A DNA stretch of 64,000 nt from Branchipolynoe longqiensis (Eukaryota; Annelida; Polychaeta; Phyllodocida; Polynoidae). The stretch is from assembly GCA_030323885.1 (NCBI GenBank), contig CM059190.1, positions 86,366,762-86,430,761 of the forward strand, in the 5' to 3' direction. The notes beneath the pieces are model-generated. The model ran no database searches. It was not told the origin of the DNA and saw nothing but the letters and a program-made list of their open reading frames with translations. The translations under genes and the position numbers were made by a program. This document shows positions 20,095 through 31,962 of this stretch, in pieces. Within the stretch, counting starts at the first letter, position 1. Every line of letters begins with the position of its first letter.

Positions 20095-21360
20095 TGTGTG
20101 TCTCTGTGTCTGTGTGTGTGTCTCTGTGTCTCTGTGTGTGTCTCTTTGTCTCTGTGTGTGTCTGTGTGTGTCTCTTTGTCTGTGTGTGTGTCTCTGTATG
20201 TGTGTCTGTGTGTGTGTCTCTGTAGGCCCCCTATGTGTCTCTGTGTCTGTGTGTGTGTATGTATCTCTGTGTCTCTGTGTGTGTCTCTGTGTGTGTGTCT
20301 CTGTATGTGTTTCTGTGTGTGTGTCTCTGTGTCTCTGTATGTGTCTGTGTGTGTGTATCTCTGTGTGTGTCTCTGTGTGTGTATGTGTGTGTGTGTATGT
20401 GTGTGTCTCTGTATGTGTCTCTGTGTCTGTGTGTGTATGTGTGTGTATCTCTGTCTGTGTGTGTGTGTCTGTGTGTGTGTCTCTGTGTATCTCTGTCTGT
20501 GTGTCTGTGTGTGAGTGTATCTGTGTGTGTGTCTCTGTGTCTATGTGTGTGTCTCTGTATTTGTATGTGTGTCTCTGTGTGTGTCTGTGTGTGTGTGTCT
20601 CTGTCTTTGTGTCTCTGTTGCTGTGTGTGTGTCTCTGTGTCAGAGACACACACACAGGCACAGAAACACACACAGAGACACACAGAAACACACACAGAGA
20701 CACACACAGAGACACACACAGACACACACAGAGACACATACAGACACACATACATAGACATACACACACAGGCACACATAAACACACAGAGACACACACA
20801 TACACACACAGACACAGAGTCACACACACACAGAGACACACACACAGAGACACACACACCGAGACACACAGAACCACAGAGACACACACAGAGACACACA
20901 CACAGAGACACACACACATACAAAGAGACACACACATACACACAGACACACATACAGACACATACAGACACATACACACAACCAACAACCAACCAACCAA
21001 CAACCAACCAACCAACAACCAACTAACAACCAAACAAACAACCAACCAACCAACCAACCAAGCCCTGTCCCATCACGGGAATGGGGAGGGGGTGGGGGGA
21101 GAAGACACACAGACACACACACAGACACAAACAGAGACACACACACAGAGGCACAGAGTGACACACACACAGAGACACACACACATACATACACAGACAC
21201 ACACACACACATAGAGAGACACACAGCCACAGAGTCACACACACAGACACACAGAGACACACAGAAACACACACAGAAACACACACAGAGACACACACAC
21301 CAACCAACCAACCCCTGTCTCGTCACGGGAATGGGGTGGGGGGGGGGAGGAAGGGGGTGG
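20095..21360. repeat. Strand-switching GTGTGTCTCT microsatellite
   Basis: 20095-20640 is GT/CTCT-rich. At 20641 it switches to the complementary CACACAGAGA type up to 20985, so the two halves can pair as a hairpin of several hundred bases. Two copies of an (ACCA)n block plus TCRCGGGAATGGGG follow, at about 20980-21085 and 21299-21350, separated by another CA-rich block. Long open frames on both strands here are artefacts of the repeat. Confidence 0.9.
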
Positions 21361-21640
21361 TCCCTCCTGACTCCTACGACGCTCCCCGGGTACATTCCCC
21401 CAGGGGTTCCCCAAAATCTATAATTAACTCACAGGGTAGCTAACAAGTGCGCGCTTGGCGCACACACATTTCACGTGACCCATATACCAACACCGACCAT
21501 AGCTACCCCATCGGCCGCCCTTAACTCCGGCGCAGATAACCCGTTGCTCATACATTTAGCCCCAGATCACATCAGGTCAAATCAGTTAACCGTAGTTAGT
21601 CAATTACTCATTTATCTCGTTCAGTCCATTAATCAAAGGC
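21361..21640. other. No gene seen
   Basis: May include the lost 3' end of DIRS-alpha copy 3, whose expected terminal sequence I could not find. Confidence 0.35.
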
Positions 21641-21662
21641 TAGACTCAAACCCTCAACGAAT

Positions 21663-22410
21663 TCAAGGGAGGGTTCGGGGCCGGTTCATCAGTGAGTCTC
21701 CAGGGACATATATGTGCATAGCAGCTGAAGTCTGTGACCCCAGCTTCATGACTTCTTCCTTAGACGTAGGTGAAGAGCGAAGCCTCCAGGACCCTGGCCA
21801 CTGAAGGTTTGGGCACAAGGGACAATGGGGGTGCCCATGTGTGTTATGTGTGCGGGAGCATCCGACGGCGCTGGCAACAGTTGCGCCCACCTAGCCCTGG
21901 TCTTGACCGGGGCATGCAGAGAGGTGCAGAACCAGCACAAACAAGGACAGAGCCTGCACCCGTGTCTACCTGGGCTTTGACGAGGCGAGCATGACGCAGA
22001 GCCTGTCTGGTGCTGGCATGATGGTGTGACGTCGGATCATGTGAGGCCCAACTCAGCAGCATTTGGACTAAGAGAGCAGGTTAGACTAGTGTATGAGAGT
22101 GTAGTACACAATGATGATCTCAGCCCAGGGCACCACACCCTGTGCTCTAGGGATCAACATGATGTGTAGATGTGGGAGGGCCAGTGTGATAAATGGTGTG
22201 TGCTGGACCGGCCTGGTGAATGTCCTCTGCACCATTTGGGACCATTTCAGTGAAGTGGGCAGCAAAGGGAGCGCCAGCGCCACCTGCCTTGCAGACCCAG
22301 GATCATGCCTTTCAGAAGGCATAGGCCACCGAGGAGGAGGACATAAGCTTGCGATGGAGGTGGGTGGTGTACCATCCAATTCCAGGGTCATAGTCTGAGG
22401 CAGAGGCCGC
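21663..22410 (-). pseudogene. Tyrosine recombinase remains of DIRS-alpha copy 3
   Basis: The minus-strand pieces IGWYTTHLHRKLMSSSSVAYAF and APFAAHFTEMV align with VGQYIAHLHRLLPSPTSV and APFDAPFAARV of copy 2. MHIYVPGDS near 21700 aligns with VHAYVPRQV around the catalytic Tyr. An upstream DTDNAASASDYD near 22400 matches the RNase H segment. Multiple stops and shifts; no functional product expected. Confidence 0.6.
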
Positions 22411-22519
22411 ATTGTCAGTGTCGATGCTCTCCACTATGTATGTGGCATTGTCAGAGACGAGATTCTTAACTACCATAGGCTCACAGCCTCGAGCTCATGG
22501 ATGGTTGTGAATGTGTTGG

Positions 22520-23295
22520 TTAATGCTTCAATTTATGGTTTTGCATAGCAGTGGTGTGGGGGTTGGGGTGGGTGACACCCCCACTGGTCAAGCAGGAATC
22601 ATGTTCAAGGGTCCAAGTAGGCACAACTGGCAGGAGAAAGGAGGGAGATGTTGTCTCCCTCCGCCACATGCCTCTTGAACCAGAGGATATCCTTTCACGG
22701 GTCAGGGTCGACATGCGCACTCCTGGTTGAGGCACTGTAGGATACGGCACATTAATTTTATTGCTGCTTGGATGTCCACAAACTTGCCAATCACTATCTG
22801 TAGGGCATTCCTGTTCATCAGGAACCAAGGGATCCAGCGATTGCACACCTGAGGCATCTCCAGTCGAGGAATCTGGTGTCACCTGGTGGGGCTCACCTTA
22901 GGGTGGGTCATGATAGGGTTGCCCTGCACCCAAGGGGTAATTGGTCACTCGGTGAATGGGCCCAGTGGGGCCCCTTGGGCAAGTTCTGCGATGTAGTCAC
23001 TCACATGGTGGGTGTCCACGGGGTCCTCACAGTGACTGTCAACAGTGGGGGACGGAGGTGTGGCTGCCGAGTCGTTACCAGGAGGGGAGGAGGAGGGGGG
23101 GGGGGGGGGGGGGGGGCTGAGCTCGAGGTGGTTAGGGAGGTCAATGTGCTCATACAAGTCATAGTCAGTAAGAAGGCATGCCACCTCTGTATTTTCGGAC
23201 CTGATGCAATCGGCACTCGGGCCACCAAGCAGTTTGGTAAGGCCGTGTACCGAGATGTTGTATAGCCGCCAGAGTGTTTCGGGTAGTCGCCCCAC
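22520..23295 (-). pseudogene. Pre-RT and RNase H remains of DIRS-alpha copy 3
   Basis: 22945-23295 carries CEDPVDTHHVSDYIAELAQG and APLGPF, like REDPSFAHHITDYAAEELRRG and ALLGPF of copy 2. 22520-22882 carries FLLPVVPTWTLEHDSCLTSG, like CLLPPVVRPEWVVECDSCM. The RT palm between them is absent. A G18 run at about 23097 encodes a polyproline tract in the minus frame. Confidence 0.6.
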
Positions 23296-23899
23296 TTCTC
23301 CTCAGAGATATGCAGCTAGATTGCATGGAGAATCTTCCTGTACTGCTGGTGGGTGGGTGGGGGGGCACCCTGGAGTCTGTTCCAGTGCGACGTTTATGAC
23401 ATGGGGATGGTCGATTGGCAATACTGCCAATAAGTTCTCATAGCCTATACTATAGTATAGGCATAGCATAGTCGTAGGTCGTTCATCACTCGTTGGGGTC
23501 GATAATGGACTGCGCATGAACAATCGTTACAATGTCGGCGATGGCGAACCTGTTGCGTCGCCCAGCCCCATTGTGGTAGTGTGACGCCTTGGTGGATGTG
23601 TGGCGGGATCTCAGCTCTGTGCTCTCAATGTCTTAGTATGTCAGGGGTGAATCTGACTGAGTACTCACAGTCGGTGGTTTGTCGACGGCTGCTAGTTTGC
23701 AGTGTTATTATTGTCACCCTGGCTGTGGGGATGGCATAATGGGTGCCAGCCACCAGCGCGGCCCTGGAACCGGCTAGAGGCAGGACGTCAGCAGGGGTGG
23801 CCGCTGCTGGCCACGCAGGGGGTGTTAGGGTGTGTCCGCCAGGAACCAGCCGGCGGCATGACGTCAGCGGCGGGGGCTCCTGCAAGGGGAGTGCCCGCA

Positions 23900-25046
23900 T
23901 TGGGGAACCCTAGTGAGAAGGTTCCGACTCACGGAACTGAGGAAGTCTGGGACACATCCACTCGAGTACCAAGGACTGCATGCAGAGATTCAAGGCCAGT
24001 TTGCAGACCACCTCTCCATATACACTGATGGTTCGAAAGACCAAAGCCGGGTAGCTATTGCGGCAGTCTGCCGACAGGAAATATTTGGCATACGTTTGCC
24101 CGATCAGAGCTCGATTTTCACTGCAGAAGCCCGAGCACTCTTTCTCGTGTTGGAGTGTATCGAGGTATCCAACCACACTAACTATGTTATATACAGTGAT
24201 TCGTTCTCTTGCCTCCTGGCTGTTGCTGGACTGAAAACGAATCACCCTATTCTAGCAACGGTCATTTATAAAATGACAATGGATGGGTATGACATCCACC
24301 TGTGCTGGGTGCCTGGCCATGCCGGCATACAAGGAAACGATCGAGCTGATCGGGCTGCGAAGAAGGCCCTCAACTGTGATCTTGAACCGTGTCTGATCCC
24401 TCACTCTGATCTGAAACCACTAATAGCCACCCACATAAAATCCAAATGGCAACATGAGTGGGATGAAAACATTAATAAACTTAAAGAAATTGAACCATCT
24501 GTGGGAAAGCCACCACAGACTCATGCGGGAGGTCGGCGGGACCAAGTGGTCCTTAGCCGCTGCCGTATTGGCCACTCGTGGCTAACACATGCTTTTCTGC
24601 TCAAGGGGGAACCTCCCCCTGAATGTATTGTGTGTCAGTCCCCGCTGACACTCAAACACATTTGACTAAGTTGCGCTGATTTTTTGGTCCTGCGCCAACA
24701 GTTCTACACTGCAGACAGTATGCACAACCTTTTTTACTAAGGACTTTTACAGGAAAACATTTTAGCCTTTTTGAGGGCAGCTGGACTGTACCACCTCATA
24801 TAGTTTACTAAATAGATTCTATCAATTATTAATGAAACTTTTCTTTTTCTATAGGAATTTGTTTCCCTTGACCACAAATATATGGTTGTGAGCTTTCTAA
24901 TTTAATGAGTGTCTATTGGCACATAATTGATTGTCTGCTTTTACATGTAAAAGCGATGGTTTGAACAAAAAACAAACATTTCTTCCCGTGAATATGGCCT
25001 ATGCTTCCGACACGGCGTAAAGCAACCACCAATCAATCAATCAATC
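23900..25046 (+). mobile_element. 5'-truncated LINE with RNase H domain, nested in DIRS-alpha copy 3
   Basis: The last part of a LINE ORF2 is followed by about 240 bases of 3' UTR and a (AATC)n tail ending near 25046. It interrupts the inverted DIRS copy, so it inserted later. An RNase H domain in a LINE points to the I / Jockey-related group. The left boundary is approximate. Confidence 0.7.
23913..24665 (+). pseudogene. LINE ORF2 C-terminus: RNase H plus zinc knuckle
   Basis: A 250-codon frame. The RNase H catalytic set is visible: Asp39 in YTDGSKD, Glu72 in FTAEARAL, Asp96 in IYSDSFSC, Asp146 in NDRADRAAK, plus WVPGHAG (132-138). The C-terminus has CIVC (238-241) and His249, the start of a CCHC knuckle. 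TGA at 24663 cuts it; the following codons in the same frame read LSCADFLVLRQQF, the usual continuation. The start is set by truncation, as the RT is missing. The family role is removal of the RNA strand during target-primed reverse transcription. Confidence 0.75.
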
Positions 25047-25167
25047 TGGCAGCAGAGCCAGCGTCAGTACACTAACACCACAACAGAGGTGGCTTGGGTG
25101 CTAAGTCCGGGGGCATGGCACAGGTTATCAGTGTTCTGTGAGTGGGGAGGGGGACCCCGCCAGCCAG

Positions 25168-25737
25168 CTACACATCTGCCTTGGGTTTCTGGGCGGCGGG
25201 TTCCTTATCACAAGATTCCTTAGAGTAGCGTACTGTTTCAGCATACATTGTGGTCGTGATCCTCCTGACATATACAGTCCATACAGCCTTCTCCGAGGCC
25301 ATGTGTGTACGTTGGCAGTAGTCGGGGTCATCCTGGTAGTATTGACAGTACTCCCTGGTGCCGATGCAGTGTGGATAGCCAGTGTGGTGACCATGGTAAT
25401 GCCTATGTTCTCGCCAAGAGCGGTGCACCTGTGACAGGGTGACATTGTCCCAATGGCAATCTCTGCTTACAAAGTCATGGTTATGCCATGCAGCCGAGGT
25501 GAGACGGCACGAGGGAGCCGACATGGGCGACCTGGGCGACCTGAAGCATGTGTGGGCGAGACACCGGCGATCAGTGTCCTGGCAGCCGCTGCTCCAGGTC
25601 AGAGGCATGGGTGGCGTGGATGGTATGGGTGTCAGTCCGGATGAGGCTCCGCACGGCTCTGAGCCGGCAGCCATGGCCGTTAGCGCCATGGTGGCTTCCA
25701 CCAGGGCTTTACCTTGTCGGGTGACACGATCTTCCAT
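25168..25737 (-). pseudogene. Gag-like remains of DIRS-alpha copy 3
   Basis: A 189-codon frame starting MEDRVTRQGKALVEATMALT, which matches QLAAQSKVLAEATAALTAA of copy 2 gag. The C-terminal MYAETVRYSKESC matches HAEASCYSKKARES. It is altered enough that the zinc-knuckle cysteines are partly lost. His- and Tyr-rich middle. Confidence 0.55.
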
Positions 25738-26329
25738 TCAGACCCACCGCTCCTGTATTATTGCAATCGTAGGTTGCATTTGGGGTATGACGTCAGTTTG
25801 CTGGACTGTAGTGAGTGCCTTCTGCTTGGGTCTGGACCTGGGTGATTTTTTAGGTGTGCATGCCGGTGCGACCTGGCTTAGGGTGCCATCGCCATCTTGG
25901 TCAGAGCTGAGCAGTCCAGCTCAGGGCTTGGGGTTAAGCACCTCGCCTGCCTATGTGCTATAAGTTCTCTCACTATGGTCGATCTCTTGAGGCCTTGCAT
26001 TGTGTGTTCTTGGGTGAGTTCCGGAGTGCCGTTAACTGAGGGTCATATGGGTGTGGGTGTCATAGTGTCATGGATGGAGACGGTTTTGATGTGTTCCTTC
26101 ATGGAGGAGCTAGGCCGAATGAGGTTACAGGGGGGGGGGACGAGGTCATAGGGCTTAGTGTCCAGGGTTTTCACCAGGTAGTGTGGAGGCTCCCCTCACC
26201 GAATCAACCACAATTGGAAAATATGAGCCAAGGCTAGAAACATCATCTCTTGCACCATCGGCGAGCTGATAGAATCGCCAAAGAGCTCGGTGGGGGGGTG
26301 TCTGCGGTTGGGACTGTAGCTGTCAGCTG

Positions 26330-26615
26330 TTGTTTTGAAAATGGATGGATAAGTGGAGAGAAGGGAGAGTAAAACTGGGGTATTTTCAATTTTCTTTAGA
26401 GTAGCTCAATCAAGAAATATATTTGCTTTAATGTAAAATATATGTTAGTACAATTACATTGCATAAGGCAATCAGAAACACATATAGAAGGAAAACATTT
26501 TGTTGTTGTTGAATGTAAATAGATTTAGGAGTTTATGGGTTTGAACCCACAACACCAAACAACTTCAGATTACAAGTTCAACACCCTAACCACTAGGCCA
26601 CAGAGGCCACATATA
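26330..26615 (-). mobile_element. SINE-B, tRNA-derived
   Basis: Read on the minus strand: head GGCCTCTGTGGCCTAGTGGT with GGGTTCAAACCCAT B box, body rich in A/T including ACATATATTTTACATTAAAG, then GAGTAGCTCAATCAAG reversed. Related copies at 26725-26880 and 35137-35418. Confidence 0.7.
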
Positions 26616-26669
26616 ATTGGCCATCTCAGTTCAGGCTATTTGTATATACGACGTCATATATACAAGATG

Positions 26670-27180
26670 TATGTAAGTATGTATGTATGTGTGTGTGTCT
26701 GTGTATTTATTTATGTATGTACATTGCACAATTCAATCAGAAACACATCTCGAAGGAAAAATATATATATTTATTTTAATGTAAAAGGCAGTGAACTACA
26801 TGGGGTTTGAACCCACAACACCAACCAACTTCAGATTACAAGTTCAACACCTTAACCACTAGGCCACCGACACCACACATAGTTAATTGTCTCAGTTTTG
26901 ACCATTTGTATATACGACGTCATATATACAAGGTGTGTGATTGTGTATATATATACACCATGTGTATATCATATGTATGATGTATATACTAGTAACATAT
27001 CAAATGTATGCATTGCGAGGGCATCATACGATGCCCACGCAGTAAATACATTTTATATATGCACTAGTAATAGTATATATGTCATATATATACAACATAT
27101 ATACAAGGTATGTATATGGACCAAGAAATATATATATATATTGATCTGCCTATACTAATATATATATATATAAACTTATC
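26670..27180. repeat. TATG/TATA-rich simple sequence
   Basis: Several TGTATG and TATATA runs around the second SINE-B. No gene. Confidence 0.7.
26725..26880 (-). mobile_element. SINE-B, second tandem copy
   Basis: Same head and B box (GGGTTTGAACCCAC at about 26803). The flanks of the two copies also match: TTTGTATATACGACGTCATA occurs after both, at about 26640 and 26907. Confidence 0.7.
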
Positions 27181-27500
27181 CTACCTGAGGTGGATAAGAA
27201 AGAGGAAGAGCTGAGATGGATTGAGAGAGTTTATTTTTCTCTTTGACAGGAAAATATAGCCCTATCGAATAATAAAAAACTTTTCAAAGCAAGTGATCTA
27301 TAACTTCTGAGGAATGAGTACCAAGAACTGCCGGTGGCAGCGCCACCGTAGGCAAATGAGTGCCGCAGTGAATAGATCTGGGTCTGTTAGTGGACAATAA
27401 CGGATCATAATAATAATAAGAAATACCTCATACCGATGATTTTATACACGTATATAAATTTACTAACTATATATAGGCCCAGGGTAGTAGATCCATATCA
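27181..27500. other. No gene seen
   Basis: AT-rich with no recognised element. Confidence 0.4.
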
Positions 27501-27690
27501 GTTTCTAATTAAAAAAATACCTCAGTTTTACTCTCGCTTCTCTCCACTCACCCAGCCATCTTCGCAACAACATTTGTCACATGACCAATCTAGGTCACTC
27601 TACACCACCAAGTGGAAAGGTTCAGTACTAAGCATGTACCACCCTGTGGCACAAATTAGAACTATTCCAAGTTTGTTTGTTTTCCCGACC
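27500..27690 (+). repeat. Dispersed repeat shared with 35425-35610
   Basis: Both carry CTTCTCTCCACTCACCCAGC, CACTCTACACCACCAAGTGG and TTCAGTACTAAGCATG. A piece of the same repeat is at 39870-39920 and, reversed, at 26320-26400. It often abuts SINE-B sequence, so it may be the long 3' part of that family. Confidence 0.7.
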
Positions 27691-27944
27691 ACCTATATCT
27701 TTTCCCTTTAAATTGTTACATTTAGATTATTCCATGGAACTATGCAGCTTTAATAAAGACCCAAGATGAATATTGGGTATTAAATTTGGCTTTAACAATT
27801 TGATTCTTTCATCGAAATATAAATAGACAGCTTTAATAATTTCATCGTATCGGGTGGATATGGAGGGGGTGGATTAATTTACATGATTAAAACTCACTAC
27901 CCTATTTCCATAAACTGTATTTTAATCTGCAATTGATAAAAAGA

Positions 27945-28015
27945 CCAGTGCCTCGGTGCTGAATTTTTGTTGTTATTCAAATGGAATAAAAGATTTGAAA
28001 AAAGAAGTTTTATGG
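27945..28015 (+). mobile_element. LINE-type 3' end
   Basis: AAGACCAGTGCCTCGGTGCT then TTATTCAAATGGAATAAA. Same family as at 9125. Confidence 0.6.
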
Positions 28016-28300
28016 GTAACTCTATGGAACTTATTTATTTATTCTTATTCGGAACGGGTTTTCGAGAGCATTCAAATCATTTGTTTCAAAGTTAAGACCA
28101 ATGACACTGATTAAATATGAAATTGTGTGTATCAGTGTCCAGGGAATAAACTTTACACAAAGAGAAAACCTTGTGAATGTGTTAATTATTCTTTATTCTT
28201 CAATTATAGTAACCAATGAGATTTTAACCGTGCACCATTTTATTTACAAACTTGTATAGTAGTTAGTACACAGATCGTTGTCCATGTACAGCTAGGTGTT
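28016..28300. other. No gene seen
   Basis: AT-rich spacer. Confidence 0.4.
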
Positions 28301-28302
28301 TT

Positions 28303-28346
28303 GGTTTTGACAATTTGATGCTTTATCGGACTATGCAACTTTAAGC
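28303..28346. mobile_element. TTAA-MITE, right end only
   Basis: GGTTTTGACAATTTGATGC then ATCGGACTATGCAACTTTAA. Confidence 0.65.
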
Positions 28347-28652
28347 TAGTGACATCTATCGGCAAAATCTGGAACCACTCTATTTGGGTACATTGCCTGA
28401 GTGCATATGATCTCACATGCTACATCTCCGTAAAGAATGCCTGGAAAAATAATAAAATGCTTGATTGTATTCAGATATTCATATTGCTACAGGATTCAAG
28501 CTCTTATCCTTGTAATACATTTAAAAGAAAAAAGACAACCATATTGTATTTTTCTTCTGGAATTTCACCGACGCTCTTCACACATTATACCCATCCAGTT
28601 AAGCCAGTGACATCTATCGACAGAATCTGGAACTACTCTATTCGGGTACTTT
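28341..28652 (+). repeat. Direct repeat pair, about 50 bases
   Basis: 28344-28391 and 28602-28650 share GTGACATCTATCGRCARAAT, CTGGAAC and TCGGGTAC-like sequence. About 210 bases of unique sequence lie between them. Confidence 0.75.
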
Positions 28653-28689
28653 CCAGCTTAACTGGCGGGGTCTATTAAACTAGGTATCC

Positions 28690-30140
28690 CAAGAGAGCGT
28701 TCCACGCTGGTGGAAATGCATCATTTGGCACCAACAAAAGCTCATTCTAAACTCACTATAGTTCATCTAAACATCTATCCATTGAAATGAAAAGTATATG
28801 TATTAAAAGCTTATGAATTGCTCTTTGTGTATCCTCTATTTATATTTGTGTCACTGTATAGATTATTTTAGTAAAAATGATATATATGAGAGCTAAATTT
28901 GTCCATTTCACAACTTTTGGCTGCATCTCCAGATTATAAAGAATTGTTGGGGCAATATTCAATTAAATTTGCGCAAGACCCCATAACTCCCACATGTTCA
29001 AAATCACATAGAAACGATACAGCAGATTCTTAGCCACATTTTAGTGTCAATCATCAATGAGAACTTTGAACGCAAGTATTATTAAAAAACATTTAAAAAC
29101 TTCAAAATGATGCCAAAACCGGCTCATAATTCTCACAATATATTTTCTTATATCATTAGAAAGCTAATTTTGTCCTCCTTTTAAATATTAAAATAATTGT
29201 TTTCTATACAACATGGGGTAATGCGCAAAAATGCATGAACGCGAGGCCAAATAAATGCTGGCTCTACTGAATAACTAATGTTGACAGAGGGACTGGTACT
29301 AGTAGGTATCCCAAGTCATTTTTGCAACTCAATAGAAAGTACCATATTTTGATATAGTTCCATAAGCTCTACATAAAAAGTTGTAGGCTTTTTAATATGG
29401 ACAGAAATGGACAAAAATAATGTAAAAATCCGCTATTTTGGCAATTTGCATGAAACCCACATTTCAGACATCAATAATTCGAAATATAATGGCCACATGA
29501 ACTTGTGTTATCTATATGCATATATCAAGGCTATTTTTTTCCAGAGTAATGACATAATTATTTTTCGAGATATTGCCCATTCAAAATGGCAAAAAACACA
29601 AATTGCCACTTGTCAAAATGAGAAATTAAGAGGTATGAGGTACATAAATGCCTATATTTAAAGAAATACACAACCAATATCCTTGAAACTTCACCCAACT
29701 ATCCGCAACATCATGTAGTAAATATTAGCATAGTTTCAGAATAATCATGATAATTGTTGAGGAAATTGACATAAATTTCAATTTTGCATACCAATTAAGG
29801 GGTAGGATTTACACTTTCAGCTGTAGTTTGCTGGAGATCACCACAAATTTGAAAATGATATCACTTTAAAGTTCTCAAAATGATCTTGACAGGGGTATAA
29901 AAATTATTTAGATATTTTTAAAAGACATTTATTGGTGATAATTTAAACTTTTGGTAATTTTGAATCAAAATAATGATTAGCACATTCAGTAAAACACCCA
30001 TCAAGTTTTTTTACAAAACTAAAGCTTAGAATGTTTACTATCATTTCCTGGTAATTTAAACCCATGGAATATGCATGAGACAATAGCATGGAGTTCAATG
30101 ACGGCTCATAATTTTTATATTAACCTGTATATTATATATG
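28690..30140. other. Long AT-rich stretch without features
   Basis: Read on both strands; no domain, TIR or tRNA-like motif found. Could be intron. Confidence 0.4.
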
Positions 30141-30158
30141 TTAGTTTCCAATATGCAG

Positions 30159-30343
30159 AGTCAAGCAGTGGCCAGACCATACCATTGGCTGTAGTACCAG
30201 TAGAAAAGCAGGCTAGACAACGCCCTATACTCAACAGTCTAGTAGACAGGGGCCTGTTGTACAATAAAACAGTAGACCTTTTAAGCCTGCCTTACCAACA
30301 ATCCTCTGATGGGATCGTTCGCGTAATAATTACAGTAATGTAA
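30159..30343 (+). CDS. Weak candidate terminal exon
   Basis: An acceptor-like TTTCCAATATGCAG precedes 30159. The following 185 bases are open to TAA at 30341 and encode a soluble-looking segment starting ESSSGQTIPLAVVPVEKQA and containing PILNSLVDRGLLYNKTVDLL. Base composition is higher in GC than the flanks. No family is recognised and no upstream exon was found, so this may be chance. Confidence 0.25.
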
Positions 30344-31020
30344 TTACTATGAAAATACACGCCATATCTTTATGCCTATCCTACATTATCAATATAAACC
30401 GGAATATTTTTACAAATACGGTTCACTGATGTGTACATTTTATGTGGGCAGTTGTCAGATTCCTAGTCATTCTGAAATTAAAGGGAATTAACAAGGAAAA
30501 CATAATGAAAATAAAAAATAATATGTATAACTAGTCAGTAGTATTAGTACCACTACCATGTATTTAATGTATACAAATCTTCCAAATAATTATGTAACCT
30601 TATTTCCCCCGAATTATTTCCCTCTCCCTCTCTGAAATCCTCCCATGGCAAAAAGAGTAAAAGAAATAACAACTACCAAAGTATACCCACCAGCCTATAA
30701 CACCTAACTAAATCAATAAAACATATACTACTGACAAAGCTATAGTTGACCCAAGACAATTTAAATGAGTCGTGCAACCATTATTTGCATAATCCAAAAT
30801 CCATGACTACCTGTATCAGCAAGACATGCCTATTATATTAATGTCTCCTCACAGGTATGATCATCAAATCACTGATATAGTATAAAGGTAAATGGCTATT
30901 CTCCAGTCTACATGTGCAAAATAAGATCCCCACTATATTTGTAATGCCTCATTTTAACCTACTACTGTCGATATTGTTCATACCATCGCATCGTCTCATC
31001 CATAAATAGTTTATATGCAC
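30344..31020. other. No gene seen
   Basis: AT-rich spacer. Confidence 0.4.
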
Positions 31021-31021
31021 T

Positions 31022-31110
31022 ATAATTGTTAAGGCCAGAAGACCAGCGTCTCGGTGCGGAAAAAAGATGTTATTCAACTGGAATAAAGATTTGAAGAAAA
31101 AAATAAAAAT
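31022..31110 (+). mobile_element. LINE-type 3' end
   Basis: AGAAGACCAGCGTCTCGGTG then TTATTCAACTGGAATAAAG and an A-rich tail with AAAAAT repeats. Confidence 0.6.
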
Positions 31111-31238
31111 AAAAATGTCTACAATTCAGGTATTAACCGTCCACCCATTTATTTATTCAGATTAGATATAATTCATGTTGTTTAGGGTAGTTATTTTTCT
31201 ATGTTAAGAATACATATCACTTAGGTTCCTTTTATATA

Positions 31239-31461
31239 CCAGTCACACGACTGCTTGCGACCACAAAAAAAATGGTTGTCCTCAGTGGTCGTCGACCTCC
31301 TTGCAACCATTTTGGTCGTAAGGTTGCAGCTACCTCACTAAAAATCTCCTTGTAACCAAAATGTTCATCCATAGGTCAGCAACCATTGCTTTGGTCGCAA
31401 TGAGATCGGTTCTTTGGTCCAAAGTGGTTGCAAAGTGGTGGCAAGCCATAGTGTGACTGGG
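31239..31461. mobile_element. MITE-H, about 26-base TIRs
   Basis: The left end CCAGTCACACGACTGCTTGC pairs with the right end, reversed CCAGTCACACTATGGCTTGC. The interior is made of repeated TTGCAACCA / TGGTTGCAA words. Confidence 0.75.
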
Positions 31462-31604
31462 GCTTTAGGGACTCATTCCACTTTTCTCACTAGAACCAAT
31501 CTTTTCAACTCTCCACCGATGCTTTCCACTGGGAAAACATGGACCCTACGTCGAACTGCAGATTCAGCACCTACAAAATCACATTGTCGTTCGTGTTTTG
31601 TCTG

Positions 31605-31725
31605 TTAGGGTTTTGCATCCTAGCAACATCGAAGGTTATATCAGGATGGTTACTGACTTGTGACTGCGCACTCAACGCGACTTTATAGTGATGCTCCACT
31701 GGGAGACCAGGCTGCTGGCACTATA
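31605..31725 (-). mobile_element. SINE-A, 3' part
   Basis: Tail TTTTGCATCCTAGCAACATC and body to GACCAGGCTGCTGGCAC. Head absent. Confidence 0.75.
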
Positions 31726-31962
31726 GCGATATAGGTAACGATATAGCGAATGGTCTATACCATTCAAGTATTAACCGCGAAAGGTTCGAGACAGGAAGTG
31801 TGAACACTTATTTGTCTCTCATTTTTGTTGGTACATTAGTTGTCCCAAGCAAGGGAAATCCCAGTCACAGACGACTGGTCCCCCCACTCCACTGCTGGTC
31901 GATAGAAAGCCCAAGCCTACACTTTTACCGACCCAAGGGATTTTTTAACCTCCCACACCACA

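Larger units (their letters stand above)
21640..26229 (-). mobile_element. DIRS-alpha copy 3, inverted, deleted, with a nested LINE
   Basis: The 5' end reads, on the minus strand from 26229, GGCTCATATTTTCCAATTGT and then GGTTGATTCGG, matching the left end of copy 2. Going on, there are gag (25168-25737), linker (to about 23900 after the LINE), pre-RT region (22945-23295), RNase H start (22520-22882), recombinase core (22086-22410) and recombinase C-terminus (about 21663-21800). The true RT is deleted, since the pre-RT and RNase H pieces lie next to each other. Confidence 0.7.

Noticed and set aside
19984..21395. Frames of 263-407 codons rich in Cys-Val-Ser or Thr-His
   Set aside because: They are translations of GT/CA microsatellite in every frame.
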